Origin: Rhodovulum kholense
Lineage (GTDB): Bacteria; Pseudomonadota; Alphaproteobacteria; Rhodobacterales; Rhodobacteraceae
Assembly: GCF_003053725.1 (NCBI RefSeq)
Contig: NZ_QAYC01000005.1
Location: forward strand, 62,001-126,000
Direction of reading: 5' to 3'
Length of the DNA stretch: 64,000 nt
Part shown: positions 29,565-38,873 of the stretch, one piece after another
How positions within the stretch are numbered: the first letter of the stretch is position 1
Layout: the number at the start of each line of letters is the position of its first letter
The notes under the pieces: generated by a model
Seen by the model: only the letters and a program-made list of their open reading frames with translations
Database searches by the model: none
Told to the model about the DNA's origin: nothing
Program-made: the position numbers and the translations under genes

Positions 29565-31034
29565 ATGAGCACCCCCGTCGCCATTGCCTTTGCCGAAACC
29601 GATCTTGAGGCGGTCGCGGGTGCCGCGGGGCGGATCGCGGTCCTTGTCGATGCCGAGGGCAAGCTCGATCCCGGCGCGCGGCGGGTCAACCGCCTGACCA
29701 AAGGCGCGCTGGCGCGGTTCACCGACAGCGAGGCCTTCGCCGGGATGAAGACCGCCGAGATCGTGACGCTGGCCTGGCCCGCCGGGCTGGCCGCCGAGGC
29801 GGTCGATGTGGTGCGGCTGGACCGCAAGGCCAGCCAGGCCGATGCCCGGCGGGCGGGGGCCGAACTGGCCAAGCGGCAGGGCAAGGCCGACGTGCTGCTT
29901 CTGGCGGGCAGCCATCCGCGCGCCGCCGACATCGCCTTCGGCTTTGCGCTGCGCGCCTACAGTTTCGATGCGCACCGCACCGCCGAGCCGGTGGTGCCGG
30001 GCGCGGTCAAGGTGATGGTCGCGAAGCCCGAAGAGACCGCGGCCCAGGCCGGGCCGATGGCGGCGCTGGCCGAGGGCGTCTTCTTCACCCGCGATCTGGT
30101 GAACGAGCCCGCAAACGTGCTGACCACCGACGATTTCGCCGGGCGGCTGGCCGCGATGCAGGAGCTGGGGCTCGATGTCGAGATCCTCGAGGAGGACGAG
30201 CTGAAGACGCTGGGCCTGCGCGCCCTGCTGGCGGTGGGGCAGGGGTCGGAAAGCCCGTCCAAGGTTGTGGTGATGCGCTGGAATGGCGGCGCGGCCGATC
30301 AGGCGCCGCTGGCGCTGGTGGGCAAGGGTGTCGTGTTCGACACCGGCGGCATCTCGATCAAGCCCGCGCAGGGCATGGAAGAGATGACCATGGACATGGG
30401 CGGCGCGGCGGTGGTCGCAGGCGTCATGCGGACGCTGGCGCTGCGCAAGGCGAAGGCCAATGTCGTGGGCGTCGTCGGTCTGGTCGAGAACATGCCCGAC
30501 GGCCGCGCCCAGCGTCCGGGCGATATCGTGCGCTCGATGAAGGGCGACACGATCGAGGTGATCAATACCGATGCCGAAGGCCGGCTCGTGCTGGCCGATG
30601 TGCTGTGGTACACGCAGGACCGCTTCAAGCCCGCGGGCGTGATCGACCTTGCCACCCTCACCGGGGCCATCATCGTCGCGCTCGGCACTGCCAATGCGGG
30701 CGTCTATTCCAACGATGACGGGTTCTGCGCCGATTTCCTGAAGGCCGCCGCCGCCGAGGGCGAGGGTGCCTGGCGGATGCCTCTGGGCGAGTCCTACGAC
30801 AAGCTGATCAAGTCGCGTCTGGCCGACATCAAGAACTCGGCCGGCCGGCCTGCGGGCTCGATCACCGCGGCGCAGTTCCTGCAGCGTTTCGTTGCGCCGG
30901 GCACGCCCTGGATCCATCTCGACATCGCGGGCGTCGCCATGGTGCAGGACGAGACCGTGCTGGCGCCCAAGGGGGCGACGGGGTGGGGCGTTTTGGCGCT
31001 CGACCGGCTGGTGGCCGACCGTTTCGAAGCGTGA
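29565..31034 (+). CDS. pepA: Leucyl aminopeptidase (M17)
   Basis: Cytosolic two-metal aminopeptidase. 489 residues: an N-terminal regulatory domain (about 1-160) and the C-terminal catalytic domain. The catalytic Lys and metal Asp stand in GKGVVFDTGGISIKP, and the family signature NTDAEGRLVLAD is fully present; MEEMTMDMGGAA carries further ligands. RBS-like GGAG is 10 nt upstream of ATG 29565. In some bacteria PepA also binds DNA; nothing here tests that. Confidence 0.96.
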   Translation: MSTPVAIAFAETDLEAVAGAAGRIAVLVDAEGKLDPGARRVNRLTKGALARFTDSEAFAGMKTAEIVTLAWPAGLAAEAVDVVRLDRKASQADARRAGAELAKRQGKADVLLLAGSHPRAADIAFGFALRAYSFDAHRTAEPVVPGAVKVMVAKPEETAAQAGPMAALAEGVFFTRDLVNEPANVLTTDDFAGRLAAMQELGLDVEILEEDELKTLGLRALLAVGQGSESPSKVVVMRWNGGAADQAPLALVGKGVVFDTGGISIKPAQGMEEMTMDMGGAAVVAGVMRTLALRKAKANVVGVVGLVENMPDGRAQRPGDIVRSMKGDTIEVINTDAEGRLVLADVLWYTQDRFKPAGVIDLATLTGAIIVALGTANAGVYSNDDGFCADFLKAAAAEGEGAWRMPLGESYDKLIKSRLADIKNSAGRPAGSITAAQFLQRFVAPGTPWIHLDIAGVAMVQDETVLAPKGATGWGVLALDRLVADRFEA

Positions 31035-31079
31035 CGCACCGGTGCTAGGATCGGGTCGCAGAGAGGAAGGACGAGCCGG

Positions 31080-31481
31080 ATGATCATTCCTGCGACCCGC
31101 TACCGCGATCCCGAGGCGGCGCTGTTGTTTCTGGTGGGCGTTCTGGGCCTCGAAGAGCAGGCCGTCTATCGCGACGACGAGGGCAACCTGATCCATGCCG
31201 AGCTTCGGCTGGGGGACGGGCTGATGATGTTCGGCCCCGCCGGACGGGGCGGGCTCGACCCGCATCTGGCCGATCCGGGCGAGATCGGCGGGCGCGAGAC
31301 GACGACGATCTATGCGTCGGTGCCCGATGCGACCGAACTGCACGGCCGCGCGGTCGAGGCGGGCGCCCGGATCGTCATGCCGCTGGCCGAACAAAGCCAT
31401 GGCGGCACCAGCTTCTCGGTCGCCGACCCCGAGGGCCATATCTGGACCTTCGGCACCTACAACCCCCTCGCGCGGCGCTGA
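31080..31481 (+). CDS. VOC (glyoxalase-fold) family protein
   Basis: 133 residues of the vicinal-oxygen-chelate fold in its short single-module form. Visible: the first beta-alpha-beta with RYRDPEAALLFLVGVLGL, the acidic HAELRLGDGLMMFGP strand, and the C-terminal FSVADPEGHIWTFGTY, where the DPEGH..W pattern is typical of this subgroup (related to PhnB-like glyoxalases). Substrate unknown. RBS GAGGAAGGA precedes the ATG. It lies 45 bp after pepA and 9 bp before holC, so it is probably part of the same run. Confidence 0.85.
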   Translation: MIIPATRYRDPEAALLFLVGVLGLEEQAVYRDDEGNLIHAELRLGDGLMMFGPAGRGGLDPHLADPGEIGGRETTTIYASVPDATELHGRAVEAGARIVMPLAEQSHGGTSFSVADPEGHIWTFGTYNPLARR

Positions 31482-31490
31482 CCGGGGCCG

Positions 31491-31949
31491 ATGGGACAGG
31501 CGCTGTTCTATCATCTGACCCGGGCTCCGCTGGAGGACACCCTGCCGATGCTTCTGGACAAGGCGCTGAAGCACGGGATGCGGGTGGCGGTGCGCGGCAC
31601 CGACCGCGACCGGCTGGCGCGGCTCGACGACCGGCTGTGGCTGGGCGACGGGTTTCTGCCGCATGGCATGGCGGGGACCGGGTTCGATGCCGACCAGCCG
31701 GTTCTGCTGACCGCCGAGGCGACGCTGCCGAATGGCGCGCGCTGCCTGATGGCGGTCGACGGGGCCGAGGTCACCCCCGACGAGACCCGGGCGCTGGACC
31801 GGGTCTGCATCCTCTTCGACGGCACCGATCCGGCGGCGGTCGAGCGGGCGCGGGGCCAGTGGCGGCTGATCTCGGGGGCGGGGCTGGCGGCGCAATACTG
31901 GTCCGAGGAAAGCGGCCGCTGGCAGAAGAAGGCCGAAAGCGGCGGCTGA
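31491..31949 (+). CDS. holC: DNA polymerase III subunit chi
   Basis: Clamp-loader accessory subunit that binds SSB. 152 residues. The start ALFYHLTRAPLEDTLPMLLD and RVAVRGTDRDRLARLDDRLW match the family, as does the central WLGDGFLPHG and the C-terminal RGQWRLISGAGLAAQYWSEE. In alphaproteobacteria holC commonly follows pepA, which is nearly the case here (one VOC gene intervenes). Identity good. Confidence 0.9.
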   Translation: MGQALFYHLTRAPLEDTLPMLLDKALKHGMRVAVRGTDRDRLARLDDRLWLGDGFLPHGMAGTGFDADQPVLLTAEATLPNGARCLMAVDGAEVTPDETRALDRVCILFDGTDPAAVERARGQWRLISGAGLAAQYWSEESGRWQKKAESGG

Positions 31950-32019
31950 GCCCTCCGGCTTGACGGGTGCACCTGCCCCCGCCAGTCTGACCCGACGCGG
32001 CCGGGCTTGGGAGGGCGCC

Positions 32020-32898
32020 GTGACGTCTGGGATTTCCGGGGATGGGGCGCCGATCCTTCTGGGCCTGATCGGTCGGGGCATCGCGCGCTCGCGCAGCCCC
32101 GCCATGCATATGGCCGAGGCGCGGGCGCAGGGGCTGACACTGCTTTACCGCGTGCTCGACATGGACGCGCCGCCGCGGCGGGGGCTCGATCTGGCCGGGA
32201 TGCTGGCCGCGGCCGAGGCGGCGGGCTTCGACGGGCTGAACGTCACCCATCCGTTCAAGACCGAGGTGACCGGCCTTCTCGACGAGCTGTCGGAGGAGGC
32301 GCGCGCGGTCGGGGCCGTCAACACCGTGCTGCTGCGCGGCGGGCGGCGGATCGGCCATAACACCGACCTTTGGGGATTCGCCGAAAGCCTGAGGCGCGGT
32401 CTGGCGGATGCGCCGCGCGGGCATGTCCTGCTGATCGGTGCGGGCGGCGCCGGGGGCGCGGTCGCGTACGCCCTTGTGCGGTCGGGCGTCGCGCGGTTGT
32501 CGATCCATGACAGCCAGCTGGACCGGGCCGAGGCGTTGGCGGACCGGCTGTCCGCCCCGGGCGGCGGGTGTGCTGTCCGGGCCATCGCCGATCCGGCGGC
32601 GCTGATCCGGGACGACAGGCCAGACGGGATCGTCAACGCAACGCCGCTGGGCATGGCCGGGCATCCCGGGATGGCGGTCGCGCCCGATCTGCTGGGCCCC
32701 GGGATTTGGGTGGCCGATATCGTCTATGTACCGCTTGAAACCCCGCTTCTGGCCGCCGCGCGCCGGGCCGGGTGCCGGGTGTTGCCGGGGGCGGGCATGG
32801 CGCTGTTTCAGGCCGTGCGGACCTTCGAGCTGTTCACGGGCTGTCCGGCAGACCCGGCGCGGATGCAAACGGCGTTCGAGCGGTTCGATGCGGGGTGA
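32020..32898 (+). CDS. Shikimate dehydrogenase family protein
   Basis: 292 residues from a GTG at 32020 preceded by GGAGGG; the longer frame has only a TTG and no ribosome site. NADP-dependent reduction of 3-dehydroshikimate is the family reaction. The N-terminal domain has GLIGRGIARSRSPAMH and GLNVTHPFKTEV with the catalytic Lys; AVNTVLLRGGRRIGHNTDLWGF holds the paired Asp; LLIGAGGAGGAVAYAL is the Rossmann NADP motif. The start GRGIARSRSP and the phenylalanine-type GF.GLN block are closer to the quinate/shikimate dehydrogenase paralogues than to housekeeping AroE, so a catabolic role is possible. The two are not separable by eye. Confidence 0.85.
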   Translation: MTSGISGDGAPILLGLIGRGIARSRSPAMHMAEARAQGLTLLYRVLDMDAPPRRGLDLAGMLAAAEAAGFDGLNVTHPFKTEVTGLLDELSEEARAVGAVNTVLLRGGRRIGHNTDLWGFAESLRRGLADAPRGHVLLIGAGGAGGAVAYALVRSGVARLSIHDSQLDRAEALADRLSAPGGGCAVRAIADPAALIRDDRPDGIVNATPLGMAGHPGMAVAPDLLGPGIWVADIVYVPLETPLLAAARRAGCRVLPGAGMALFQAVRTFELFTGCPADPARMQTAFERFDAG

Positions 32899-32906
32899 GG
32901 CCCGGC

Positions 32907-33353
32907 TCAACCGCGCGGGCGCAGAACCATCTGGGTCTGGATCACATTGGCGGCGAGGGTCCCGTCGCCCCGGGTGATGGTCGTCTGCCAGACCATGGTG
33001 CTGCGCCCGCGATGAAGCGGCACGGTCTCGCAGCGCGCGGTGTCGCCCAGGGCCACGGTGCGGAAGAAGTTCGTCTTGCTCTCGATGGTCGAGGTGCCTT
33101 CGCCCGCCTCGAGATCGAGGTTCAGGAAGGTCGCGGTGCCGCCCAGATTGTCGGCAACCGCCATGATCGCGCCGCCATGCAGCGTGCCGTTGCGGTTGGT
33201 CAGATCCTCGGTCACCAGAAGCTGGGCCACCACCCGGTCGGGCGCGGCGGAAACCACGCTCAGCCCCAGAAGCCGGGCAAAGGGCGGCTGATTCGCCGCG
33301 ATCTCTGCGATCCGGTCGCTGTCGGGTCCGGGGTCTTGGGTCGGGTCTGTCAT
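32907..33353 (-). CDS. PaaI-type hotdog-fold thioesterase
   Basis: 148 residues forming one hotdog domain. The signature NGTLHGGAIMAVADNLGG carries the Gly-Gly and acidic residue used by PaaI-like acyl-CoA thioesterases; TSTIESKTNFFRTVALGD is the second conserved strand pair. Substrate is not evident; no acyl-CoA pathway genes are adjacent. It converges with the shikimate dehydrogenase gene across 8 bp. Confidence 0.85.
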   Translation of the reverse strand: MTDPTQDPGPDSDRIAEIAANQPPFARLLGLSVVSAAPDRVVAQLLVTEDLTNRNGTLHGGAIMAVADNLGGTATFLNLDLEAGEGTSTIESKTNFFRTVALGDTARCETVPLHRGRSTMVWQTTITRGDGTLAANVIQTQMVLRPRG

Positions 33354-33415
33354 CGGGGGCGCCTCCTCGCTGCTTGCGCCCAGCCTAGCGGGCCGCGCCG
33401 GCGGGGGCGAGCGGT

Positions 33416-33997
33416 TCAGCGCGTCAGGATCATCCGGTCGCGGACGAACTCGATCCGTTCGAAGCGGTTGAGATAGGCCATGCCCAGAAGCGATTCGCGC
33501 ATTTCGCCGGAATTGACGAAGGCGCGCAGGTTGCGGTCGGTGACCGGCCCCAGTTCGACCGAGTCGAGCCGCACGGGCGCCGTGCGGACCGCGCCATTGG
33601 CGGTATGGGCCTCGCCGAAGAATTGCAGGCTCCGTGGATCGATCCCCACCCGTTCGGCATCGTCGCGGGTCAGCACCACATCGGTCGCGCCGGTATCCAC
33701 GACGAACCGGATCGGAACGTCGTTGATCCGCAACGTCATGTAGTAATGGCCATCGGGCGCGCGGGGCACCTCGATCCGGTTTTCGTCAGCAAAGACGGTC
33801 TGGCGCGGGGCCACATCGTTGCGGATATCGGACCAGAGCCCGAAGCCCGCGATCACGCCGATGAAAATCAGCCCCCAGATCGCCGCCTGCTGGGCGACTT
33901 GCCCCAGCCGCCGGCGGTGCGACATCAGGAAATAGCCCGCGATGACCGTGGCCAGCAGGACAAGATAGATCAGCCGTCCGAAATCGTCGCCGGTCAT
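33416..33997 (-). CDS. Membrane-anchored retropepsin-like aspartic protease (TIGR02281)
   Basis: 193 residues. Two N-terminal hydrophobic helices (LIYLVLLATVIAGYFLM and IWGLIFIGVIAGFGLW) anchor it, leaving a periplasmic single retropepsin domain. The active-site motif is FVVDTGATDVVLT with the catalytic Asp-Thr-Gly; as in retropepsins only one such motif is present, so it should work as a dimer. LLGMAYLNRFERIEF is the conserved C-terminal flap segment. Widespread in alphaproteobacteria; substrate unknown. Confidence 0.88.
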   Translation of the reverse strand: MTGDDFGRLIYLVLLATVIAGYFLMSHRRRLGQVAQQAAIWGLIFIGVIAGFGLWSDIRNDVAPRQTVFADENRIEVPRAPDGHYYMTLRINDVPIRFVVDTGATDVVLTRDDAERVGIDPRSLQFFGEAHTANGAVRTAPVRLDSVELGPVTDRNLRAFVNSGEMRESLLGMAYLNRFERIEFVRDRMILTR

Positions 33998-34057
33998 GAC
34001 GCTCCTTTCCCGGGGATAGGACCGATATAGGCGGCGGGAGGCGAAACGCGAAGGGGC

Positions 34058-34678
34058 TCAGGCCGGGGCAAGGCCGAAATCCCTGAGCCCATCGAGGATG
34101 AACTGCACCGAAAGTGCTGCCAGCAGCATCCCCAGCAGCCGCGAGACGACGACGATGCCGGTATGGCCCAGCGCGCGTTCCAGCAGGCTGGCCGCCAGGA
34201 ACAGCGCGACACAGATCCCGATCACCGCAATCATCGACAGATGGATCAGCAGCATGTCGAGGGGCGCGCGGTCGATCTGTCCGTTCAGAAGGATCATCGT
34301 CGCCATCGCGCCGGGCCCGGCCATCAGCGGGGTTGCCAGCGGAAAGACCGACGGGTCGGGCAGCTCTTCATGGGCACGGTCCTCGCGCCTCTTGCTGCGC
34401 CGCTCGAACAGCATCTCGAGCGCGGTCAGGAACAGCAGGATGCCGCCCGCGATGCGGAAGGCGGGCATCGAGATCCCGGCAAAGGCCAGCACCTTTTCCC
34501 CGAAGATGCCGAACAGCGTCAGCAGACCGACCGCGATGGCGGCGGCGCGCAGGCCGATGGCCCGGCGCTGGCGGGTGCCCATGCCCTGGGTCAGTGCCAC
34601 GAAGACCGGCGCCAGCCCGATCGGATCGACGATCACGAAGAGGGTGATGAAGGCGCTGACGTGAAAGCCCAGATCCAT
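34058..34678 (-). CDS. MarC-family integral membrane protein
   Basis: 206 residues, six predicted membrane helices, the MarC/UPF0056 (NAAT) family. Typical segments are FVIVDPIGLAPVFVALTQGM at the N-terminus, GGILLFLTALEMLFER with a charged cytoplasmic stretch after it, and VFPLATPLMAGPGAMATMIL. Function of the family is uncertain; it is not the multidrug determinant once proposed. It lies 3 bp downstream of the ABC-F ATPase gene and is probably co-transcribed with it. Confidence 0.88.
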   Translation of the reverse strand: MDLGFHVSAFITLFVIVDPIGLAPVFVALTQGMGTRQRRAIGLRAAAIAVGLLTLFGIFGEKVLAFAGISMPAFRIAGGILLFLTALEMLFERRSKRREDRAHEELPDPSVFPLATPLMAGPGAMATMILLNGQIDRAPLDMLLIHLSMIAVIGICVALFLAASLLERALGHTGIVVVSRLLGMLLAALSVQFILDGLRDFGLAPA

Positions 34679-34681
34679 GGC

Positions 34682-36544
34682 TCAGACCTCGGCCGAGTCG
34701 AGCTTTTCCAGCGCGGCCATCCAGAGCGCCTCGGCCCGTTCCATCGCCTCTTCGGCCTCGGCGAACTTCTTTTGCCACAGGATGCGTTCGTCGGCGCGGG
34801 CGGGGTCGTAAAGGTCGGGATCGGCCAGCTTTTCCTGCAGCTTGCCGCGCATTTCGCCAAGCTTCTCGACCCGTTGTTCGCATTTGCGGACCTCGGCGCG
34901 CAGCGCCAGGATCTCGTCGCGCGAGGCGCGTTTCGGAGCTTCGGGCTTAGCGGCCTTGTCGACGGTCGCGACCTTTTCGGGAACGTCGGTGCCCAGCAGC
35001 ATCCGGCGATAGGCGTCGAGGTCGTCCTCGTAGGGCGTGACCCGGCCGCCCTGCACCAGCCAGAGCCGGTCGGCCACCATCGACAAGAGGTGCATGTCGT
35101 GGCTGACGAGGATCACCGCACCCGAATAGTCGTTCAGTGCCTCGGACAGCGCCTCGCGGCTTTCGATGTCGAGGTGGTTGGTGGGTTCGTCGAGGATCAG
35201 CAGATGCGGCGCGTCGAGTGTCGCCAGCAACAGCGACAGCCGCGCCTTCTGCCCGCCCGAGAGCCGCCCGACCTCGGTTTCCGCCTGATCGGCGCCCAGC
35301 CCGAATCCGGCCAACCGCGCGCGCAGTTTCGAGGGCGCCTCGTCTGGGCGTTCGCGGCGCAGGTGGTCCAGAGGGGTCTCGTCCAGATGCAGCTCGTCCA
35401 CCTGATGCTGGGCGAAATAGCCGATTCTCAGCCGGTTGGCCGTCGTCATCCGGCCGGAGAGCTTGTCGAGCTTGCCCGCCAGCAGTTTCGAGAAGGTCGA
35501 CTTGCCCTCGCCGTTCCGGCCCAGAAGCGCGATCCGGTCGTCCTGATCGATTCTCAGCGACAGGCGTTGCAGGACGGGCGTGCCGTCATAGCCGACCGCG
35601 GCCCCTTCCAGCGCCACGATGGGCGGCGACAGTTCGTCGGGCTGGGGGAAGGTGAAGACCACGCGCGCCAGATCCTCGGGCGCGGCGATCGGGGTCATCC
35701 GCTCCAGCATCTTGATGCGGGCCTGGGCCTGCTTGGCTTTCGAGGCCTTGTAGCGGAAGCGGTCGACGAAGCTTTGCAGATGCGCGCGCCGCAGGTCCTG
35801 TTTCTTGGCCTCCGCGGCCTGCACCGCGCGCTGTTCGGCACGCGCCCGGGCGAAGGCGTCGTAGCCGCCCGCATACAGCGTGAGCTTGCGGTTCTCGAGA
35901 TGCAGGATATGGCCGACCGCGCGGTTCAGAAGCCCGCGGTCGTGCGAGATCAGGATCACCGTATGCGGATAGCGCGCCAGATAGCTTTCAAGCCAGAGCG
36001 CGCCTTCGAGGTCCAGATAGTTGGTGGGCTCGTCCAGCAACAGCAGATCGGGGCGCGCGAAAAGCACGCCCGCCAGCGCGACCCGCATCCGCCAGCCGCC
36101 CGAGAAGTCCGAACAGGGCATGAGCTGCTGGGCCTCGGAGAACCCGAGCCCGCGCAGGATCGACGAGGCCCGCGCCTCGGCCGACCAGGCGTCGATATCG
36201 GCCAGCCGGGTCTGGATTTCGGCGATACGGTGGGGATCGGTCGCGGTCTCGGCTTCGGCCATGAGGCTGGCGCGTTCGGTATCGGCGGCCAGCACCGTGT
36301 CCAGCAGCGAGGTCGCGGACGAGGGCACCTCTTGCGCGACGCCGCCGATCCGGGCGTGGCGCGGGAAGGAGATCGCGCCCGAATCGAGCGTGAGCTCCCC
36401 CCGGATCAGCCGGAAGAGCGTGGTCTTGCCGGCCCCGTTCCGGCCGATCAGGCCGACCTTGTGGCCATCCGGAATGACGGCAGAGGCGCCCTCGAACAAA
36501 GGGCGCCCCTCGATGGAATAGCGAAGATCGTCGATGCGCAGCAT
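34682..36544 (-). CDS. ABC-F family ATPase (ribosome-associated type)
   Basis: 620 residues with two ABC nucleotide-binding domains and no membrane domain. Each has a Walker A (GRNGAGKTTLFRLI and GRNGEGKSTFSKLL), a signature (FSGGWRMRVALAG and LSGGQKARLSLLL) and a Walker B (LLLLDEPTNYLD and LLILDEPTNHLD). The linker with many Lys/Arg (KASKAKQAQARIKMLERM) is the P-site tRNA interaction motif of ABC-F translation factors. The C-terminal coiled-coil (ALRAEVRKCEQRVEKLGE) resembles Uup/YheS. Likely assists stalled or slow ribosomes; subfamily not fixed. Confidence 0.93.
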   Translation of the reverse strand: MLRIDDLRYSIEGRPLFEGASAVIPDGHKVGLIGRNGAGKTTLFRLIRGELTLDSGAISFPRHARIGGVAQEVPSSATSLLDTVLAADTERASLMAEAETATDPHRIAEIQTRLADIDAWSAEARASSILRGLGFSEAQQLMPCSDFSGGWRMRVALAGVLFARPDLLLLDEPTNYLDLEGALWLESYLARYPHTVILISHDRGLLNRAVGHILHLENRKLTLYAGGYDAFARARAEQRAVQAAEAKKQDLRRAHLQSFVDRFRYKASKAKQAQARIKMLERMTPIAAPEDLARVVFTFPQPDELSPPIVALEGAAVGYDGTPVLQRLSLRIDQDDRIALLGRNGEGKSTFSKLLAGKLDKLSGRMTTANRLRIGYFAQHQVDELHLDETPLDHLRRERPDEAPSKLRARLAGFGLGADQAETEVGRLSGGQKARLSLLLATLDAPHLLILDEPTNHLDIESREALSEALNDYSGAVILVSHDMHLLSMVADRLWLVQGGRVTPYEDDLDAYRRMLLGTDVPEKVATVDKAAKPEAPKRASRDEILALRAEVRKCEQRVEKLGEMRGKLQEKLADPDLYDPARADERILWQKKFAEAEEAMERAEALWMAALEKLDSAEV

Positions 36545-36600
36545 GGCCCGCCTTTAGCAGGGCGCGGGCGGCGGGGAAAGCCGGGTCAGGGACAACCGGG

Positions 36601-38046
36601 TCAGGCGCCCCGCTCGGCGGCGACATCCTCGTTCCAGATCGTGCGGTCGATTCCCTTCGGGTCGATCTCGGGATGCTTCGAGAGCCGGAAATAGGGTTCG
36701 ACCCGGGTCTTGCGCTGTTCGAAATAGTCCTTCGTCAGCCGGATCACCGTGCCCGACAGCAGAATCAGCGCGACGAGGTTGATGGTGGCCATGGTCGCCA
36801 TCGAGGCATCGGCGAAGTTGAAGACCTTGGTCACCGGCTGCACCGCCCCCCAGATCACCATGCCGACCTGTGCGGCCTTCAGGATCGCCAGCGGCACACC
36901 GCGGCCAAGCCCGAGAAACTCCATCACGTTTTCGGAATAGGCGTAGTTGCCGATGATCGAGGTGAAGGCGAAGAAAAGAATCGCCACCGCGATGAAGGGC
37001 GGGCCGAAGGCGCCGATATGGGCCGACAGCGCGTTCTGGGTCAGCTCGGTTCCGGTGATTCCGTCGGGGCCGTAATCGACCACGCCCGACAGCAGGATCA
37101 TCAGCGCGGTCGCGGTACAGATCAGCAGCGTGTCGATGAAGACGCCAAGCCCCTGCACCATGCCCTGGCTCGACGGGTGATGCGGGTCGGGCACGGCCAC
37201 GGCCGCGATATGCGGGGCCGAGCCCATGCCGGCCTCGTTCGAGAAGAGCCCGCGCTTGACACCGTTCAGGGCGGCGGCGGCAAAGCCCCCGGCGAATCCG
37301 CCCACCGCCTGGTCGATGCCGAAGGCGCTCTTGACGATCAGCGCCAGCAGGCCGGGGATCTCGGTTGCGTGCACGACCAGCACATAGGCCGCGACCAGCA
37401 GGTAGATCCCGGCCATGATCGGCACCACCCGTTCGGCCACGCTGGCGATCGAGCGGATGCCGCCGAAGATCACCACCCCTGTCAGCGCGCCGATGGCGAT
37501 GCCGGTCGCAAGTTTCGGGATGCCGAAGGCGCCGTCGGCGGCATCGGCGATGGAATTCGACTGGACCGCGTTGAAGATCAGCCCGAAGGAACAGAGGAAG
37601 AAGAAGCAGAACACATAGCCCAGCCATTTGGCGTTGAGCCCGTGCCAGATGTAATAGGCCGGCCCGCCGCGATACTGGCGGTCGGCATTGCGCACCTTGT
37701 AAAGCTGGGCAAGCGTCGATTCGGCATAGGCCGTGGCCATGCCGACCAGCGCCACCATCCACATCCAGAAGACCGCGCCCGGCCCGCCCAGATAGATCGC
37801 GACCGCCACGCCCGCCAGATTGCCGGTTCCGACCCGGCTGGCGAGGCTGACGGTCAGGGCCTGCAGCGGGGTGATGCCGCTGCGATCCGACTCGCTGGAA
37901 CTGACGACGACGCGGATGAATTCGGGAAAGTGGCGGAACTGGAGCCCGCCGAGGCGGATTGTCAGGTAAAGCCCGGCTCCGATCAGACCCCAGATCAGGA
38001 CATAGCCCCAGAGCACGGTGTTCAGGAAATCTACAATCACGGTCAT
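36601..38046 (-). CDS. Alanine/glycine:cation symporter (AGCS family)
   Basis: 481 residues with about eleven membrane helices. The family signature is seen in VGTGNLAGVAVAIYLGGPGA near residues 75-95 and GMGSAPHIAAVA in the middle; FRHFPEFIRVV and the LGVFIDTLLICTATALMILL segment also match AGCS transporters such as AlsT. It imports alanine or glycine with Na+ or H+. It is monocistronic and divergent from ndk over 179 bp. Confidence 0.93.
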   Translation of the reverse strand: MTVIVDFLNTVLWGYVLIWGLIGAGLYLTIRLGGLQFRHFPEFIRVVVSSSESDRSGITPLQALTVSLASRVGTGNLAGVAVAIYLGGPGAVFWMWMVALVGMATAYAESTLAQLYKVRNADRQYRGGPAYYIWHGLNAKWLGYVFCFFFLCSFGLIFNAVQSNSIADAADGAFGIPKLATGIAIGALTGVVIFGGIRSIASVAERVVPIMAGIYLLVAAYVLVVHATEIPGLLALIVKSAFGIDQAVGGFAGGFAAAALNGVKRGLFSNEAGMGSAPHIAAVAVPDPHHPSSQGMVQGLGVFIDTLLICTATALMILLSGVVDYGPDGITGTELTQNALSAHIGAFGPPFIAVAILFFAFTSIIGNYAYSENVMEFLGLGRGVPLAILKAAQVGMVIWGAVQPVTKVFNFADASMATMATINLVALILLSGTVIRLTKDYFEQRKTRVEPYFRLSKHPEIDPKGIDRTIWNEDVAAERGA

Positions 38047-38225
38047 GAAAAGCCCTTTTCACAGAGGCGCGCGAACACGCACCCCAACGTGAGCGGGCGT
38101 GATCGGTTCCCGCGCGACTCGCCCGCGACTGCGGCGAAAGCCTGTTTTCAAGGGCCGGGGCGCGTGCTAGCAGGGCCGCGATTTTTCCCCGCCGTCCCCG
38201 GGCGGCGCCCAAGAGGACGCAAGAC

Positions 38226-38648
38226 ATGGCGATTCAACGCACCTTCTCGATCATCAAGCCCGACGCGACCCGCCGCAACCTGACCGGCGCGATCAATGCC
38301 AAGCTGGAAGCCGCGGGCCTGCGCATCGTGGCGCAGAAGCGCATTCACCTGACCAAGGCCCAGGCCGGCGTGTTCTACGCGGTGCACAAGGAACGCCCCT
38401 TCTACGACGAACTCTGCGAGTTCATGGCCTCCGAGCCGATCGTCGTGCAGGTGCTGGAAGGCGAGGACGCGATTGCCAAGAATCGCGAAGTGATGGGCGC
38501 GACCAACCCGGCCGAAGCCGCCGAGGGCACCATCCGCAAGGAATTCGCCCTGTCGATCGGCGAGAACTCGGTTCACGGGTCGGACGGCGCGGACACCGCC
38601 AAGGAAGAAATCGCCTATTTCTTCTCGGGTCTCGAACTGGTCGGCTGA
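38226..38648 (+). CDS. ndk: Nucleoside diphosphate kinase
   Basis: Balances nucleoside triphosphates by gamma-phosphate exchange. 140 residues, normal length. The N-terminal [14 protein letters not shown] starts the fold; the active-site histidine stands in [20 protein letters not shown] near residue 117. The A/P-rich [19 protein letters not shown] segment is also canonical. Followed by a terminator at 38708-38741. Confidence 0.98.
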   Translation: MAIQRTFSIIKPDATRRNLTGAINAKLEAAGLRIVAQKRIHLTKAQAGVFYAVHKERPFYDELCEFMASEPIVVQVLEGEDAIAKNREVMGATNPAEAAEGTIRKEFALSIGENSVHGSDGADTAKEEIAYFFSGLELVG

Positions 38649-38707
38649 GCCGCCGACCGAGTCGCGGCCGCTGAGGCGCCAGACCGGCGCGCGGCACAGA
38701 AATCAAG

Positions 38708-38741
38708 GGGCCGGTTCCGCAGGAGCCGGCCCTTTCGGTTT
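38708..38741. terminator. Terminator after ndk
   Basis: An 11-bp stem (38708-38718 with 38722-38732, one G:T) with loop GCA is followed by TTTCGGTTT. The minus strand reads CCCCTTGATT after the stem, so it may also serve the convergent small gene. Confidence 0.8.
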
Positions 38742-38747
38742 GTGCCG

Positions 38748-38873
38748 TCAGATGCTGGCCCAGTCCCCGAACACCGGGCCCTTGGTGGAGTCGGGGGCGC
38801 TGTCCGGGCGCGGACGGGCCGAGTCGCCCTTGGACGACACCGGGCGCGGCTGGGAAGAGGGGGGGCTGGCCAT
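38748..38873 (-). CDS. Small protein of 41 aa, unknown
   Basis: A 41-codon frame whose ATG at 38873 is preceded by AAAGGAG at 8-nt spacing, one of the best ribosome sites in the window. The product is rich in Ser, Pro, Asp and Arg and looks disordered, ending in the compact motif GPVFGDWASI. I recognise no family. It sits between the ndk terminator and the 107-codon repeat gene, both on its own 5' side and downstream. A longer frame starting at 38939 lacks a ribosome site. Real-gene status rests on the ribosome site and a tidy C-terminal motif. Confidence 0.5.
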   Translation of the reverse strand: MASPPSSQPRPVSSKGDSARPRPDSAPDSTKGPVFGDWASI

